A stretch of DNA of 8,734 nt from assembly GCA_902465425.1 (NCBI GenBank), contig CABQNA010000050.1, forward strand, positions 1-8,734. The letters run 5' to 3'. The DNA comes from an uncultured Collinsella sp. Lineage in GTDB: Bacteria > Actinomycetota > Coriobacteriia > Coriobacteriales > Coriobacteriaceae. This document shows, piece by piece, positions 1-5,322 of this stretch (the stretch's first letter is position 1; the number at the start of each line of letters is the position of its first letter). The notes beneath the pieces were generated by a model. It ran no database searches. It worked only from the letters and a program-made list of their open reading frames with translations, and had not been told where the DNA came from. Both the position numbers and the translations under genes were made by a program.

Positions 1-976
1 CGCCATTGGGATAGGCAAACTCAACGTGATCGAAGGCGAGCACGGGCTCGGCGTCCTTGGCGCGCGGGCGCAACGACGGTGCGTGTGGTGAGCCCGCGGG
101 TGCCTGAATGTCGCTGCTTGCGTGTGCGGGGTCGACGATGCCCATAATCAGGCGCTCGGCCTCATCAACATCCAAACAGGGAGTGCCGCTGGCCAGGCCG
201 TCGGCCTCGAGGCTGTTGAAAATGCGCGTGACACGCGGGCAATCAACGCCGATGGCGCGGAGCTCATCGGCGTGCGCGAAGACCTCGTGCGGCTCGCCCT
301 GTAGCGCGATTTCGCCATGATTGAGCACGAGCACGCGGTTGCAATACTCCGAAAGCAGGGCGACTTTTTGCTCAACGACGACGATGGTGATGCCGAGTGC
401 ACGGTTGGCCTCACGCAGGGTCTCGAAGACCAGCGTGGAGCTGGCGGGGTCGAGCGCCGCGGTGGGTTCGTCGAGCACGAGCACGCGCGGACGCATGGCG
501 AGGATGGCGGCGATGGCAACCTTTTGCTTTTGGCCGCCTGAGAGGGTGGCGATCTCGCGGTCGCGCAGGTCGCTGATGCCGACGGTTTCGAGCGTTTCGC
601 TCACACGTTGCTCGATTTGGTCGTGGGGAACGCCAAAGTTCTCCAGGCCAAATAGCATCTCGTCCTCGACGACCGAGGCGACCATTTGCGTGTCGATGTC
701 CTGCAACACGCTGCCGACGATCTGCGACACATCGGTGAGCGAAACTTCACAGGTGTCGTTGCCGTCGACAGTGACGGAGCCAAAGAACGTGCCGGTGTAA
801 TGGTGGGGTACGGCTCCCGACAGGCAGGCGGCAAGTGTGGACTTGCCGGCGCCCGAAGGCCCGATAATGCCGATAAAATCTCCCCTGTTCACGCCGAGCG
901 AGATATGCTTAAGCGCCTGCTCGGTCTGCGTGCCGTAGGAGAACGAGACATCGTCAACGTTGATGATCGTTTCCAT
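1..976 (-). CDS. ECF-type ABC transporter ATP-binding protein, double-domain (partial, C-terminal part beyond window edge)
   Basis: This is the ATPase of an energy-coupling factor importer, powering uptake at the inner face of the membrane. The frame stays open for 325 codons from ATG at 976 to the window edge. The first nucleotide-binding domain is complete: Walker A GPSGAGKST (residues 39-47), Q-loop Gln92, signature LSGGQ (145-149), Walker B VLVLDE (165-170) and D-loop ALD (174-176). The usual H-loop His is replaced by Gln203 in VVVEQK. After a linker rich in Pro and Ala (about 283-308), PVLAFDHVEFAYPNG (311-325) begins a second ABC domain, so the product is a fused pair of ATPases, as in YkoD-like proteins, rather than a single EcfA. 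AAAGG lies 7 nt before the start. It lies downstream of the S-component gene on the same strand, across a 208-bp gap. A T component would be expected beyond the edge. The substrate (tryptophan) is inferred only from the neighbour's leader. Confidence 0.9.
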   Translation of the reverse strand, partial: METIINVDDVSFSYGTQTEQALKHISLGVNRGDFIGIIGPSGAGKSTLAACLSGAVPHHYTGTFFGSVTVDGNDTCEVSLTDVSQIVGSVLQDIDTQMVASVVEDEMLFGLENFGVPHDQIEQRVSETLETVGISDLRDREIATLSGGQKQKVAIAAILAMRPRVLVLDEPTAALDPASSTLVFETLREANRALGITIVVVEQKVALLSEYCNRVLVLNHGEIALQGEPHEVFAHADELRAIGVDCPRVTRIFNSLEADGLASGTPCLDVDEAERLIMGIVDPAHASSDIQAPAGSPHAPSLRPRAKDAEPVLAFDHVEFAYPNG

Positions 977-1077
977 GGATACCTTTCATAGTCATCGGAG
1001 TTTCTTGAATGACGAACCGTATAAGAACGTCCATGAACCCGTTGTTTGGGACAGTCTTTGGTGGTGAAGCACGGAGA

Positions 1078-1178
1078 CGGCTTTACGAGGTGCCCCAGGT
1101 TGGCGCGAAAGAGGAACGAAGCGTACTTGGGTACGCGAGCGACGAATGAACGCCAAGATGGGGTGGCTCGTAAAGCCG
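1078..1178. repeat. 101-bp palindromic intergenic element
   Basis: The outer arms 1078-1105 and 1151-1178 are inverted repeats matching at 23 of 28 positions. The outermost 12 bp (CGGCTTTACGAG / CTCGTAAAGCCG) and the inner TTGGCG / CGCCAA match perfectly. At the centre is a small perfect hairpin, GCGTAC-TTGG-GTACGC (1121-1136). It occupies most of the gap between the S-component stop (1185) and the ATPase start (976). As RNA it would form a long stem with an internal loop, which could lower downstream expression, protect the upstream message, or be a dispersed REP- or MITE-like repeat. No transposase or clear target-site duplication is seen. Its function is unknown. Confidence 0.7.
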
Positions 1179-1184
1179 AGCGGC

Positions 1185-1757
1185 TTAATTGAGCTTAAGG
1201 GCCTTCTGGATGGGCAGGTAGAGAGCGCCGACCAGGATGGCGTTAAAGACGGCGGTCATGGCGACGACGGGCAGCATAGCAGCGGCGAGCTCGCTCACCA
1301 CGCCGAGCATGGCCATCTTGATGACCATGAAGATGACGCCCGAGACAAAGGTGGTCACGAAGGTTGCGACGATGGCGACGGCAGGCTTAACCTGACCGTC
1401 CTTGGCAGCAGCGTTGACAATGACGGCCATGAGCATGGCGGCGATGCCCTCGGCGGCAAAATCAACGAACGGCGAAGTGGTGGTGATCTGGATCACGGCA
1501 GCCGAGATGAGGCCAATGACGAGCGCCTGGCCGATGTTGGGGCGAACGACCAGGATGGTGAGGCAGAAGGCCGAGATGATGAACTCGGGGCTGATCATGC
1601 CGCCCGAGATGCCCGAGATGGCCTTGCCGACGGTGAAGTTGAGGATGAAGCCGGCAGCGAGTAGGATGGCGAGCAGGACGAGGGCACGGACGTCGAGTTT
1701 GCCGCGGTCGGCGGTCTGGACGGTGCGGGGCTGGGCGGCGGTGGTGTTCTGAGACAT
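1185..1757 (-). CDS. ECF transporter S component, probable tryptophan-specific (TrpP-like) membrane protein
   Basis: A 190-residue integral membrane protein proposed to be the substrate-binding S component of an ECF importer, probably for tryptophan. After a polar N-terminus (1-22), about six hydrophobic segments can be seen, roughly at 24-45, 57-72, 76-93, 100-117, 125-150 and 158-182. This size and topology fit S components. GGMISPEF (52-59) followed by ITTTSPF (91-97) recalls the pattern of TrpP-family tryptophan transporters (from memory, not a search). The strongest clue to the substrate is upstream: a leader peptide with three adjacent Trp codons and an attenuator-like terminator. AAAGGA precedes ATG 1757 by about 8 nt. 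The next gene on the strand is a double-domain ECF ATPase, so the two probably form one transporter. An S component for another aromatic compound is possible. The membrane and S-component call is firm; the substrate is an inference. Confidence 0.8.
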   Translation of the reverse strand: MSQNTTAAQPRTVQTADRGKLDVRALVLLAILLAAGFILNFTVGKAISGISGGMISPEFIISAFCLTILVVRPNIGQALVIGLISAAVIQITTTSPFVDFAAEGIAAMLMAVIVNAAAKDGQVKPAVAIVATFVTTFVSGVIFMVIKMAMLGVVSELAAAMLPVVAMTAVFNAILVGALYLPIQKALKLN

Positions 1758-1802
1758 GGTGAAAATCCTTTCGGAATGGAAGTGCAAGAGAAAAGCGGAG
1801 GC

Positions 1803-1932
1803 GCGTGATGCGAATGCGATCGGGCTCGAGATAGAAAAAGGCCCCCGGTCGAAACCGGAGGCCTTCCAATCACCTAGAGCGCAAAAACAGGCGTGAGGGA
1901 CTCACTGTCGACCGATCGTATTCGCATCACGC
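1803..1932 (-). promoter_or_regulatory. Long-range inverted repeat bracketing the attenuator
   Basis: The leader ORF segment 1912-1932 (from the end of the third Trp codon through codon 19) is complementary at 20 of 21 positions to 1803-1823, which lies beyond the terminator. A single A-C mismatch interrupts the pairing. The terminator hairpin sits in the loop between them. The same leader segment (GGCGUGA, 1927-1933) also matches UCACGCC at 1890-1896, before the terminator, as a 7-bp alternative. The pairings are mutually exclusive, as expected for an attenuator. The 3' partner is transcribed only after read-through, so the long pairing may shape the message (stability, or halting further leader translation) rather than decide termination. 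Confidence 0.6.
1834..1865 (-). terminator. Attenuator (intrinsic terminator) in the leader of the tryptophan transporter gene
   Basis: On the minus strand a 12-bp stem (arms 1854-1865 and 1838-1849, with one G-U pair) closes a UUCG loop (1850-1853) and runs into U5 then C. It lies 36 nt after the stop of the Trp-rich leader ORF and 76 nt before the structural gene, where a simple end-of-gene terminator would make no sense. Part of its loop and 3' arm (UCGACCG, 1846-1852) is complementary to CGGUCGA inside the leader ORF (1908-1914). That pairing could prevent the terminator from forming while the leader ribosome is stalled at the Trp codons. The termination signal is clear; the switching is inferred. 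Confidence 0.85.
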
Positions 1933-1970
1933 CACCACCAGTTGTTAAGAGACTTCATCGTGTTCTTCAT
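1902..1970 (-). CDS. Tryptophan attenuation leader peptide (22 aa, Trp-Trp-Trp)
   Basis: A 22-codon ORF begins at ATG 1970, behind a strong ribosome binding site (GAAAGGAG, 8 nt upstream), and stops at TGA 1902-1904. Codons 11-13 are three consecutive TGG codons (1932-1940) in the context NNWWWRD. Three adjacent Trp codons in so short a peptide are very unlikely by chance and are the hallmark of trp leader peptides. A ribosome would stall there when charged tRNA-Trp is low, leaving codons 18-22 free to pair downstream. When Trp is plentiful it would reach the stop and cover that segment, so the terminator at 1834-1865 forms. The peptide itself probably has no function. It regulates the S-component gene that starts at 1757. 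Confidence 0.88.
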   Translation of the reverse strand: MKNTMKSLNNWWWRDANTIGRQ

Positions 1971-2028
1971 GTCGGTGGCTCCTTTCGTGATGCCATGGCG
2001 CGGTCGCACCTAGTTGCTGTTGCGCTGC

Positions 2029-2037
2029 ACTATAGCA
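2029..2037 (-). promoter_or_regulatory. Promoter (extended -10) of the tryptophan transporter leader
   Basis: The minus strand reads TGCTATAGT, an extended -10 (TGn plus TATAGT, five of six to TATAAT). There is no good -35, as is common with extended -10 promoters; the best candidate at about 18 bp is TTCCCC. Transcription would begin near 2022. This gives a 5' leader of about 265 nt that holds the leader peptide and the attenuator. Confidence 0.6.
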
Positions 2038-2055
2038 CAGCGAAGTGTGTGCGGG

Positions 2056-2078
2056 GAAATCTTTTTTGAAAAGATTTC
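2056..2078. promoter_or_regulatory. Palindrome just upstream of the tryptophan transporter promoter
   Basis: Perfect 10-bp arms GAAATCTTTT and AAAAGATTTC are separated by TTG. Relative to the predicted start near 2022 the palindrome covers about -34 to -56. It could be an operator or an A/T-rich UP-type element. Its weak A/T stem and lack of a GC core argue against a terminator. Confidence 0.35.
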
Positions 2079-2096
2079 AGGCGGGTTTCCCGTCGG

Positions 2097-2149
2097 TCAA
2101 AAGAGCGGGCTGAGCGGGCGTGGTGACTCATGTGCCCCGCCCGCTCAGC
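2097..2149 (-). terminator. Probable terminator of the C69 dipeptidase gene
   Basis: A perfect 12-bp GC-rich stem GCTGAGCGGGCG / CGCCCGCTCAGC (2138-2149 and 2109-2120) encloses a 17-nt loop. It begins 15 bp after the dipeptidase stop. On the minus strand it is followed by CCGCTCTTTTG. The U tract is short (four) and offset by about 6 nt, so termination may be incomplete. Confidence 0.55.
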
Positions 2150-2164
2150 TAGGACATGAGGGCC

Positions 2165-3967
2165 TTAGGCCTTCTTGCGACGATAGAGCACGAAGCCGCA
2201 GACACCGATGATGACGACGGCACCAACGGCCATGGCGGCCATGTTGTTGCTCTCGGACTTCTCCTCGGTGGCCTCTTTCTTCTCGACCTCGGGCTCGGCT
2301 ACGTCCTCATCGGAGAGTGCCTCGTCGGCGTAGGTGATGGACTCGACCAGGCAGTCGTTGTCGGCATCGTAGTCACTCGGGACGAACTCCTCGGAGAAGT
2401 CGCCCTCCTTGAGGTAGTCACGCATCTCCTCGAGCATGGCCTTGCATTTGAGGTAGGTGTTTTTGGTGGCAGCCTTGCCGGCCTTGTTGGCCAGGGCGGT
2501 GCGGGCCTCGGTGCCCTCGGCGGCCTGCATGGCCTCGTCGACGGTCAGGTTCTGCTCGATGAGCTCCTTCTGCAGGGCGTCGAGGTAGGCGCGAACGCCG
2601 GTAGCGCAGTGGTCGCGGTTCTCATAGGCGAGCGTGTTGATGTCCATGAGGACGTAGTTGATGGAGTTCTTGGGCTCCTCGTTGTTCACGACGTCTTCCT
2701 CTTCGCAGTGATTGAAGGAGACATCCTGATCGCTAAAGTAGGGGCTGACCTCGGTGAGCAGCGCGGAGTAGAGGGGGATAGCGACGGAGAACTCGGCGTT
2801 GGAGAGCATCTCCCACTGGATGGTTGCGATCTCGGGATCCATGCCGTGACGGATCTGGAAGGTGTGGATCTCGGTGTTGCGGTTGGAGCCGATGGCATAG
2901 GCGCCGTCGGTGTTGGCGTTGAGGCCGGCGACATTTTCGCCGCGAGCGGCGAAGGAACGGATCATTTCAAAGGTGTTCCAGTCGGACTTGCCGGGCTGGA
3001 AGAACAGCGGCTGCATCTCGTGGACCAGGGCGCCGGTCGTGGCGCGAGCATCTTCGCGCTCGTCTTTCACGATCTCGTAGTCAGCGCCTTCAGCCAGCGG
3101 GGCCATGAAGTAATCGCGACCCTGGACATAGCGCGACCACTGGTGCATACCGGCCTCGCTAATCCCCTCGCCGTAGGTCTTGGCGACGTCGAACTTGCCG
3201 TCGGTGTACTCGGCAAAGCCCTTCTCCTTAGGCATGGACTCGATGCCCTCGGAATGGAGACAGTTCTCGGTGTCATCGAGGTCGACGTTATAGGTGAGGT
3301 TGCCGATGTTGGGGTTGAGCGAGGCGATGTCATCGGCGAGCTTCATAGCAATCCACTGATGGCCGGAAAGCGCGGCGAACAGCCAGGTCTCGGTGCTGTC
3401 GGCGATGATGATCTGGTCGTTGGAGCAGACGCCCTGCTCGTCGATCAGGCTGCCGATGAGCTCGACGCCCTCGCGGGCCGTGGCACTCTCGCCCAGGATG
3501 ACGCTGGCATAGCTGTACTCGCCAATGCCAGTCTCCTCGGTGATGGGATCGGCCTCTTCAGCCTTCTCGTTATAGGAGGTGCTCAGCGTGGCAGAGCAGG
3601 AAACGCCCTTCTCGTTGATGCCAGCCTCGGAATATGCGTCGTAGCGATCTTCCCACTGCGAGGGGTTGTCGCGAACGAAGGTGTAGCGGTAGGTTGCGCC
3701 CTTGGACTTGTATTCAAAACCGGACTCGACCGAGGTGTACTTGTTGCCGTCCTTGTGTGCGGGCTCAATGCCAAAGTGCTTGACATAGCGCGGACCGAAG
3801 TCCTCGGAACGGCCATAGTACGTGTTGCCGTCTGCCGTAAGCTTGCTGCCCATGTAGATCTGGGTGCAGGCGAGCGCCGAAGTCGGCATGGCCATGATGG
3901 CCGCTGCTCCAAACGCAAGGCCGCAGCCGAGCTTTTTGAGCGTGTTGACAGGATGAGTAAACCTCAT
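2165..3967 (-). CDS. C69 family dipeptidase, secreted and membrane-anchored
   Basis: A 600-residue peptidase of family C69 (PepD-like Ntn-hydrolases), which releases dipeptides from the N-terminal side. The start at 3967 is preferred over an in-frame one 60 nt upstream because GGGAGGG precedes it closely and a signal peptide begins there: KK at 11-12, a hydrophobic stretch to about 28, then cleavage after ALA (31-33). Cleavage exposes Cys34, the expected N-terminal nucleophile, in CTQIYMGSKLTADGNTYYGRSED (34-56), which fits the family's opening motif with Arg53 and Asp56. The C-terminus has an acidic Glu-rich linker (about 545-573), a transmembrane segment (about 576-594) and a basic RRKKA tail, so the catalytic part should face outside, tethered to the membrane. 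There is no LPxTG motif. The protein is longer than cytoplasmic C69 enzymes because of the anchor region. The AT-rich upstream region carries regulatory repeats. Confidence 0.9.
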   Translation of the reverse strand: MRFTHPVNTLKKLGCGLAFGAAAIMAMPTSALACTQIYMGSKLTADGNTYYGRSEDFGPRYVKHFGIEPAHKDGNKYTSVESGFEYKSKGATYRYTFVRDNPSQWEDRYDAYSEAGINEKGVSCSATLSTSYNEKAEEADPITEETGIGEYSYASVILGESATAREGVELIGSLIDEQGVCSNDQIIIADSTETWLFAALSGHQWIAMKLADDIASLNPNIGNLTYNVDLDDTENCLHSEGIESMPKEKGFAEYTDGKFDVAKTYGEGISEAGMHQWSRYVQGRDYFMAPLAEGADYEIVKDEREDARATTGALVHEMQPLFFQPGKSDWNTFEMIRSFAARGENVAGLNANTDGAYAIGSNRNTEIHTFQIRHGMDPEIATIQWEMLSNAEFSVAIPLYSALLTEVSPYFSDQDVSFNHCEEEDVVNNEEPKNSINYVLMDINTLAYENRDHCATGVRAYLDALQKELIEQNLTVDEAMQAAEGTEARTALANKAGKAATKNTYLKCKAMLEEMRDYLKEGDFSEEFVPSDYDADNDCLVESITYADEALSDEDVAEPEVEKKEATEEKSESNNMAAMAVGAVVIIGVCGFVLYRRKKA

Positions 3968-4013
3968 AATCCCTCCCAACCGTTGAAACCCCGCGGAACA
4001 GTGCAGGATTTCA

Positions 4014-4035
4014 GCTAATAAATACATCTATTAGC
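4014..4035. promoter_or_regulatory. 22-bp inverted repeat upstream of the C69 dipeptidase
   Basis: Perfect 7-bp arms GCTAATA (4014-4020) and TATTAGC (4029-4035) are separated by 8 nt. The centre lies about 57 bp upstream of the dipeptidase ATG. The layout suits a dimeric repressor operator at or near the promoter, or a small hairpin in the 5' leader. The regulator is unknown. Confidence 0.4.
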
Positions 4036-4051
4036 CTATCGGAAGTCTAAA

Positions 4052-4135
4052 TAGTATTCATCTATTTCGATGAAATACTCGATGAGCGTCCTAAAATATG
4101 CGATGAGCGGACAAGAATACTCATTATCTAACTTT
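4052..4135. repeat. Four phased 21-bp repeats upstream of the C69 dipeptidase
   Basis: Related units begin at 4052, 4073, 4094 and 4115, exactly 21 bp apart. The two middle units share AAATA--CGATGAGCG (14 of 16 positions: AAATACTCGATGAGCG and AAATATGCGATGAGCG). The outer two keep mainly the AATACTC / AGTATTC core. A spacing of two helical turns would put bound protein monomers on one face of the DNA, as in activator-binding arrays. They lie about 85 to 170 bp upstream of the dipeptidase start, and no other nearby gene would be read from this side. Which regulator binds is not evident. Confidence 0.5.
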
Positions 4136-4186
4136 ATTTAAATAAAGACGCCCTGCAATTACTGTACCTGAATAAAGCGCCTTGCA
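4132..4186. repeat. AT palindrome and AATAAAG direct repeats
   Basis: CTTTATTTAAATAAAG (4132-4147) is a perfect 16-bp palindrome. Its right half starts AATAAAGACGCCCTGCA (from 4141), which recurs as AATAAAGCGCCTTGCA (from 4171), 30 bp on. The stretch between the lipid kinase unit's terminator and the dipeptidase promoter thus carries further possible binding sites. Nothing coding is seen in 3968-4274. Confidence 0.35.
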
Positions 4187-4196
4187 CGGGGCACAA

Positions 4197-4238
4197 AGAA
4201 AAATCCCCCGCTGTCTGGCAAATGCATAAACAACGGGG
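4197..4238 (-). terminator. Intrinsic terminator of the lipid kinase and small membrane protein unit
   Basis: On the minus strand CCCCGUUGU (4230-4238) pairs with ACAGCGGGG (4206-4214) as a 9-bp stem with one G-U pair and a 15-nt loop. It is followed by GATTTTTCTTT. It lies 36 bp past the stop of the 30-residue ORF, supporting that ORF as the last gene of the unit. Confidence 0.75.
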
Positions 4239-4274
4239 AGACGATAATTGGATGAATATCATACCAATGTGGAA

Positions 4275-4367
4275 TTACTTCTTCCGGCGGTGGATCACGT
4301 TAATCGCATAGCCGACGAGCATGGCCAGAACGATGACGATAAAGCCAATCAGGGGGTTGTCGTTCAT
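4275..4367 (-). CDS. 30-residue single-pass membrane protein downstream of the lipid kinase
   Basis: A 30-codon ORF from ATG 4367 to TAA 4275-4277. The start has a strong ribosome binding site, AGGAGG, which overlaps the TAG stop of the lipid kinase gene; only 9 nt separate the two genes, so translation is probably coupled. The peptide begins MNDNPLIGF, has one hydrophobic segment (about residues 6-25, including IVIVLAMLVGYAI) and ends in HRRKK. By the positive-inside rule it would sit with its N-terminus outside and its C-terminus in the cytoplasm. A terminator follows 36 bp later. The family is not recognised. It could help recruit the kinase to the membrane or be a small stress protein, but neither role is shown. 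Confidence 0.65.
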   Translation of the reverse strand: MNDNPLIGFIVIVLAMLVGYAINVIHRRKK

Positions 4368-4376
4368 GGGGTCCTC

Positions 4377-5294
4377 CTATTTTCCGAGCGGGGAGAATTC
4401 GTCGACGATGAGGTCGAGGCATTGCGGAAGCGCGCGGGCTCCAAAGACGCCCGAGTTGCTGGAGATGATCTCGCCATCGAACTGCATGCCCAGCGACGGC
4501 GTGCAGGTGATTTTGGCTTCCTTTGTCTGGATGATCTTGAACTGCGGACGGCCAAGCACCTTGCCGGCGGGGTCGAGCGCGGCGGTGATCACAGTGGGCA
4601 GGAGCTGGACGGTTTTTACGGGCTCGATGACCGCGATGTCGACCATGCCGTCGTTCATGCGGCAATCGGGGAACAGGTTGATATCGTTTTGAATGACCGA
4701 GGTGTTGCCGGCCATGCAGCAGATGCCATCGAGCTCCTCGACAATGCCGTCATGCTCAATCGTAAAATGCGCCACCGTGGGGTTGGGTGTGGCGAGCGCC
4801 GACAGGAAATAGGCGATCTCGCCGATGTCGTTTTTGGCGGGGGCGGCCTTCATCATGATCTCGGCGTCGAAGCCCGAGCCGGCGATGATGATAAAGCCGT
4901 GGCGCTTCTCGTTGCCGTTCTCGTCGAGCCAAAAGAGCTCGCCCATGTCCACTTTGACCGTGCGACCGGCGCGGCAAGCCTTGGCAAGCACCGCTGCCTC
5001 GGGGGCATTACCGATGTTGTTAAAGAACAGGCAGGCTGTGCCGGAGGGGAAGACGAGCGTGGGGACACCGCACCCGCGCATTTGGTCGAGCACGTTGGAG
5101 ACGGTGCCGTCGCCGCCCGAAACGACCACGCGATCAAACTCGCGCACGTCTGCCACGGCGTCCTCGGGTTCCATGCCATCGCCGATAAAGCGCATCACGA
5201 CCTCGTCGCCGCCCTGCGCGAGGGCGTGCGTGAACGCGTAGATTTCATCTGAGCTGGGGCCCGATGCCGGGTTGTGGATGATAAGGCAGCGCAT
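4377..5294 (-). CDS. Diacylglycerol kinase family lipid kinase (DgkB/YegS-like)
   Basis: A 305-residue protein of the DAGK catalytic-domain family, cytoplasmic enzymes that phosphorylate diacylglycerol or related lipids at the membrane surface with ATP. Visible motifs are NPASG (8-12), the nucleotide-binding GGDGT (60-64) in VVSGGDGTVSNV, GSGFDAE (139-145), NDGMVD (214-219) and FDGE (272-275), spread over the two-domain fold in the expected order and at normal length. One family motif differs: the usual PxGTxND(F/L) is PSGTACLFF here (83-91), so the Asn-Asp pair is Cys-Leu. The start at 5294 has GGGAA about 9 nt upstream and a TATACT box 29 bp away. It is divergent from RNase D and followed within 9 nt by a small membrane protein. 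The exact lipid substrate cannot be told. Confidence 0.88.
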   Translation of the reverse strand: MRCLIIHNPASGPSSDEIYAFTHALAQGGDEVVMRFIGDGMEPEDAVADVREFDRVVVSGGDGTVSNVLDQMRGCGVPTLVFPSGTACLFFNNIGNAPEAAVLAKACRAGRTVKVDMGELFWLDENGNEKRHGFIIIAGSGFDAEIMMKAAPAKNDIGEIAYFLSALATPNPTVAHFTIEHDGIVEELDGICCMAGNTSVIQNDINLFPDCRMNDGMVDIAVIEPVKTVQLLPTVITAALDPAGKVLGRPQFKIIQTKEAKITCTPSLGMQFDGEIISSNSGVFGARALPQCLDLIVDEFSPLGK

Positions 5295-5322
5295 ACTTAC
5301 GTTCCCGTTCTGTGACTAACCG

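Noticed and set aside
1175..1190. AAGCC-GCTC-GGCTT mini-hairpin after the S component as a terminator
   Set aside because: The stem is only 5 bp and no U tract follows; it overlaps the larger palindrome, so it is not listed separately.
1146..1664. Plus-strand frame rich in Asp, Gly and His across the S component
   Set aside because: Shadow of the membrane protein on the opposite strand; the Asp/Gly/His-rich composition is an artefact of reading hydrophobic codons backwards.
1758..2022. T-box riboswitch or TRAP binding site in the tryptophan transporter leader
   Set aside because: No T-box consensus sequence and no run of spaced GAG/UAG triplets; the Trp-rich leader ORF gives a simpler explanation.
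3866..3877. Lipobox (ALAC) at the C69 signal cleavage site
   Set aside because: The -3 residue is Ala rather than Leu, Val or Ile, and the Cys is the expected catalytic nucleophile of the family, which lipid modification would block.
2156..4018. A 620-codon plus-strand open frame fully overlapping the C69 dipeptidase
   Set aside because: It is the antisense shadow of a GC-rich gene: low-complexity Gly/Val/Leu-rich translation, no family motifs and no ribosome binding site, while the minus frame has a signal peptide and C69 motif.
4248..5252. Plus-strand 334-codon frame across the lipid kinase
   Set aside because: Shadow frame; the minus strand carries GGDGT and the other kinase motifs in order.
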